From Rhizomys pruinosus (Eukaryota > Chordata > Mammalia > Rodentia > Spalacidae): 64,000 nucleotides of DNA. Below the pieces are notes generated by a model. That model made no database searches. It was not told the DNA's origin and worked only from the letters and a program-made list of their open reading frames with translations. The number at the start of each line of letters is the position of its first letter. Position 1 is the first letter of the stretch. The position numbers and the translations under genes were made by a program. Below, one piece after another: positions 61,329-64,000 of this stretch. The stretch is taken from assembly GCA_009823505.1 (NCBI GenBank), contig VZQC01013302.1:4872326-4936325 (forward strand), in the 5' to 3' direction.

Positions 61329-62117
61329 TGAAAACGAAATTTCTTAATTTATACCAAAATAGGTATCCTTATATACACAGACAAGTATACCATAGAAATA
61401 CTAATCAAAAGTAGTTTGCAACATATGGAGGCAATTATATAGTCCACAACTGATCAAGATAGTACTAATGCATCTCTCAACTTTCACCAACAAAGTTCCT
61501 TCATGCAACGGAGGGCAATGAACACAAAAATCCACAAATGGCCAACGTATAGACAGTAAGAATCTGCAGTATATATCCCTAGATAGGTCCCCTATATTAC
61601 ATCTCAACAACCCAAGGCTCACAGGGCATTGGGAAAAAGGCAGCATATGGATTGTGATAGCCAAAGTGGTTCCATGAACATAGGGAAAAAGGCCTTCACA
61701 ACTTTGATAACTTGTAGATATCAACGTACATCTATGTTGACAGCATACAAAAGACCCATGTTGACACAATTCGAGAGAAAAAATAAAAAAAAGAAACAGC
61801 CAAGAACTCAGGAAATGGGCAGCAAGCCCCAACCTTAGTCAACTTCCTATCAGTGATTTATTACTGCTATCTGATGAGGAAACATTTATTTTTTGAGAGT
61901 GTGACTCTATATAGGGTACAAGACCCCCATGGATGAGTTTGCACTGCGGGACACTTGTGCACACTAACACGATGTGTTAGACCTTAACATTTATGACAGG
62001 ATGCATGAAATCTGATGAGGCAAGCTATGACCGGGGTAAAGGGTGAAGGAAGGGGCTGAAATATCATTAAATTTTACTATATAGAATGCACAAAAATTCA
62101 ATGAAACTATAGATAAA
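61329..62117. other. Unclassified stretch
   Basis: No gene is recognised. The 143-codon minus-strand frame at 61401-61832 has no known domain and lies in repeat-like sequence. Confidence 0.45.
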
Positions 62118-62225
62118 ATTTGGTGTGCTGTTTTGCACATGTAATCCCAGACCTGAGGTAATGGAAAAGGCAGATCTCTTGGGGTTCCTGCAAGCCTAGC
62201 CAAATCAGCAATCCCCATTTTCCAA
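62118..62225 (+). mobile_element. B1-like SINE, weak
   Basis: Fragments in B1 order: TTTTGCACATGTAATCCCAG, CTGAGGTAATGGAAAAGGCAG, GGTTCCTGCAAGCCTAGCC. Strongly diverged. Confidence 0.45.
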
Positions 62226-62256
62226 AGAATGGCCATGTCTAAGGAAAAGAGGAAAG

Positions 62257-62465
62257 TAAGACTGGCAAGATGACTTAGCAGGTAAAAAGGAATTGCACAA
62301 TTCCCATATATTGTGTTTTATCCTAAGAAAACAAAATGGAAAGAAAAAGCAAATTCCCCGTACTTGTCCTTTTACCTGCATGTTCCTGGCATATGTGCTC
62401 CTGCACTCACACGTGACTTCACAAACACATACACAGCAATTATAAAAAATCTTTAAAAAATAAAG
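62257..62465 (+). mobile_element. B2-like SINE, weak
   Basis: ACTGGCAAGATGACTTAGCAGG resembles a B2 head. The end, with CACTCACACGTGACTTCAC, CACATACACAGC and an A-rich tail, fits an old B2. The middle is unlike B2. Confidence 0.4.
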
Positions 62466-62924
62466 GCAGGGTGGTACCAGAGGTTGAATTTTGGCTTCCA
62501 TACCACATTTATATGCATCTCCAAGAACAGGCTACAATATACACAATCTGCACTAATAAATACATACAAAAATTTAAAAGATTTAAACAAATAACATTTT
62601 TTTCTAATTCAGTAAAACACATTACAAATAAAGTTAGTTGTAATATTTTAATAAGGAACACAATAATCAGAAGCATTAATCATATCTGTACCAAAAAAAA
62701 CACTGAAGAAAGTTTCCTGATATTCAAATAATATACAATGTGCTGAGTGCACCAGGAAATGTGAACAAATTTTCCCTTTTTTCCAACTTAGGTGTTCCTA
62801 CTGTGGTAACGTAAATCTCAAATTTGTTTTAATCTGCATGTCCCAGACACCTAAGGATGTTAAGCAAAATGTTCTATTTATTATTGTTGTTTTGAATGAA
62901 AGAGTGCATTATCTGGATAAATAT
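62466..62924. other. Unclassified AT-rich stretch
   Basis: I see no gene or recognisable repeat. Confidence 0.5.
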
Positions 62925-63092
62925 GAATATTCCTGTGTGGTGCAATGCACAGGGAAGTCAGAAGAGGTGTTTGTTCCCCTTGAACTGGAGTTAGGGATGG
63001 CTACTATCCACCATGTGGTTCTTAGGAATGAAAGCCAGGATCTCTGCAAGAGCAACCAGTGCTCTTAACTGCTAAGCCACATCTCTAACCCC
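62925..63092 (-). mobile_element. B2 SINE, old
   Basis: Antisense: GTGGTGCAATGCACAGGGAAG, GTCAGAAGAGGTGTTTG, TTGAACTGGAGTTAGGGATGG, AGCAACCAGTGCTCTTAACTG, CTAAGCCACATCTCTAACCCC. The tail side is truncated. Confidence 0.85.
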
Positions 63093-63255
63093 CAGGCCCA
63101 AATTTTTAATTTGGTTGTCTTGATATTTAGATTTAGAAATATCTGTTATGTATCTCTTCCAATTCTATAAATTGCCTCTTCACTAAAATTATGATGCCTT
63201 TCTTTGTGCAGAAGAATTCTTTTTGTTTACTTCATATGGCCCCATTTGGCAACTT

Positions 63256-63458
63256 TTTTAAATTTTATTTTATGTGTATGAGTGTACTGTCTGCATGTAA
63301 GTAGGTGCACCCATGTCATGCAATGCTGCGGAGGTCAGAAGAGGGCGTCGGATTCCCCTGGAACTGTCCTTATCCGCCATGTGGGTGCTGGGAATCAAAC
63401 CACGGTCCTCTGAAAGAGCAGTTGGTGCTCTTAACCACTGAGCCATCTCTCCAGCTCC
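63256..63458 (-). mobile_element. B2 SINE
   Basis: Antisense: TTTTATTTTATGTGTATGAG, TGCAATGCTGCGGAGGTCAG, GAGGGCGTCGGATTCCCCTG, GTGGGTGCTGGGAATCAAAC, TGCTCTTAACCACTGAGCC, CATCTCTCCAGC. The 17-bp ACTCCAGTTCCAGG unit is reduced to a stub. Confidence 0.93.
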
Positions 63459-63459
63459 A

Positions 63460-64000
63460 GCATTTTTTTATATTGCTTTTATTGATGTTTTGTGCATTTC
63501 AGACATCATTTCTCAGTTCATTTTAGACATATTCCCTTTTCCTTTCCCCCATCCCACCCCAGATAATGCACTCTGCCTTAGCTATCCAGAAGCTTTCTCT
63601 CAGTGTTTTTTTTATGTTTAGGAATTCACATTTCCCTCCTTTAATTTTATATTACTCTAAAATATGTATACATACTTTCCACCCATATACAGTAATTAGA
63701 GTCTGAAAGTAAGTGGTGGGTGGATTCTACAGCCCGTTCAGAGATTTACATCCTGACAACATAATTGTTTTCAGATAAACAGAAATATACCAATAATATT
63801 ATTCAGCTTGCCTTTCATCTGGGGATTTGGTGTTAGCATCCATAAATGAGGGAGACCATTTGCTGCTTGTTTTTCTGGTAATGTATTACTTCACTTAGCA
63901 TAATGACTTCCAGTTCCATACATTTACCTGCAAAGTTCATGATGTCATCTTTCTTTACTGCTAACTAGTACTCTGTCGTGTTAGATGTATCACATTTTTG
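63460..64000 (-). mobile_element. Antisense L1 3'UTR, continuing past the window
   Basis: TTTTGTGCATTTCAGACATC starts the antisense 3' end. Further right come TTGGTGTTAGCATCCATAAA, ATGAGGGAGACCATTTGC, ACTTCACTTAGCATAATGAC and TTCCATACATTTACCTGC, the complement of the ORF2 end seen at 8270-8410 and 26310-26410. The 5' part lies outside the window. Confidence 0.85.

Noticed and set aside
61401..61832. 143-codon minus-strand frame
   Set aside because: No recognisable domain, no splice or retrocopy context. Length alone is not evidence in a 64-kb window.

Overview
This is nuclear genomic DNA of a muroid rodent: AT-rich, repeat-dense and with no intact cellular gene that I can support. The evidence is B1 and B2 SINEs, rodent-type L1 elements with a tandem-monomer promoter, class I and class II ERV pieces, and processed retrocopies of mammalian mRNAs. 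Many B2 copies belong to a variant with a 17-bp internal tandem duplication. That suggests a cricetid or vole-like rodent, but the placement is an inference.

Layout. 1-7 kb: old B2s, a processed pseudogene of HMGXB4 (minus, 4.13-5.93 kb) and two copies of a retroposon whose last ~130 bp look like an L1 3' end. 7.4-20.3 kb: an L1 graveyard of nested, mosaic elements with a long perfect palindrome at 9.06-9.42 kb ending on a single N, and a 5'-truncated L1 at 14.56-19.45 kb carrying two B2s. 20.3-29.5 kb: sparse B1s, L1 3' ends, two TA-cored hairpins and unclassified DNA. 29.57-36.62 kb: an antisense, probably full-length L1 with a CpG-rich array of six ~127-bp promoter monomers.

36.6-50.1 kb: SINEs and a ~5.95-kb block present twice in tandem, 38.10-44.05 and 44.05-50.07 kb, joined at a single N. 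Each copy holds a minus-strand LARP7 retrocopy interrupted by the same solo LTR, and the 3' end of another retrocopy I cannot name. The two copies differ mainly by small indels. In the left copy, T-runs replace sequence that LARP7 homology shows should be complex. I read this as two versions of one locus, with an error-rich long-read fill left unmerged, rather than as a biological duplication.

50.1-57 kb: a PPP6C processed pseudogene (minus) split by a B1, an ERV LTR-primer-binding-site junction, and a relic KRAB-A exon whose splice donor was amplified into a ~48-bp minisatellite. 57.3 kb: a 52-N gap. 57.4-64 kb: SINEs, a third full copy of the L1-tailed retroposon and the start of an antisense L1.

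The elements do not form a pathway. The window records successive retroposition by the L1 machinery (B1, B2, retrocopies, L1-tailed elements), plus several assembly scars. The most biologically interesting items are the L1 promoter monomers, the L1-tailed retroposon family and the KRAB splice-donor minisatellite.
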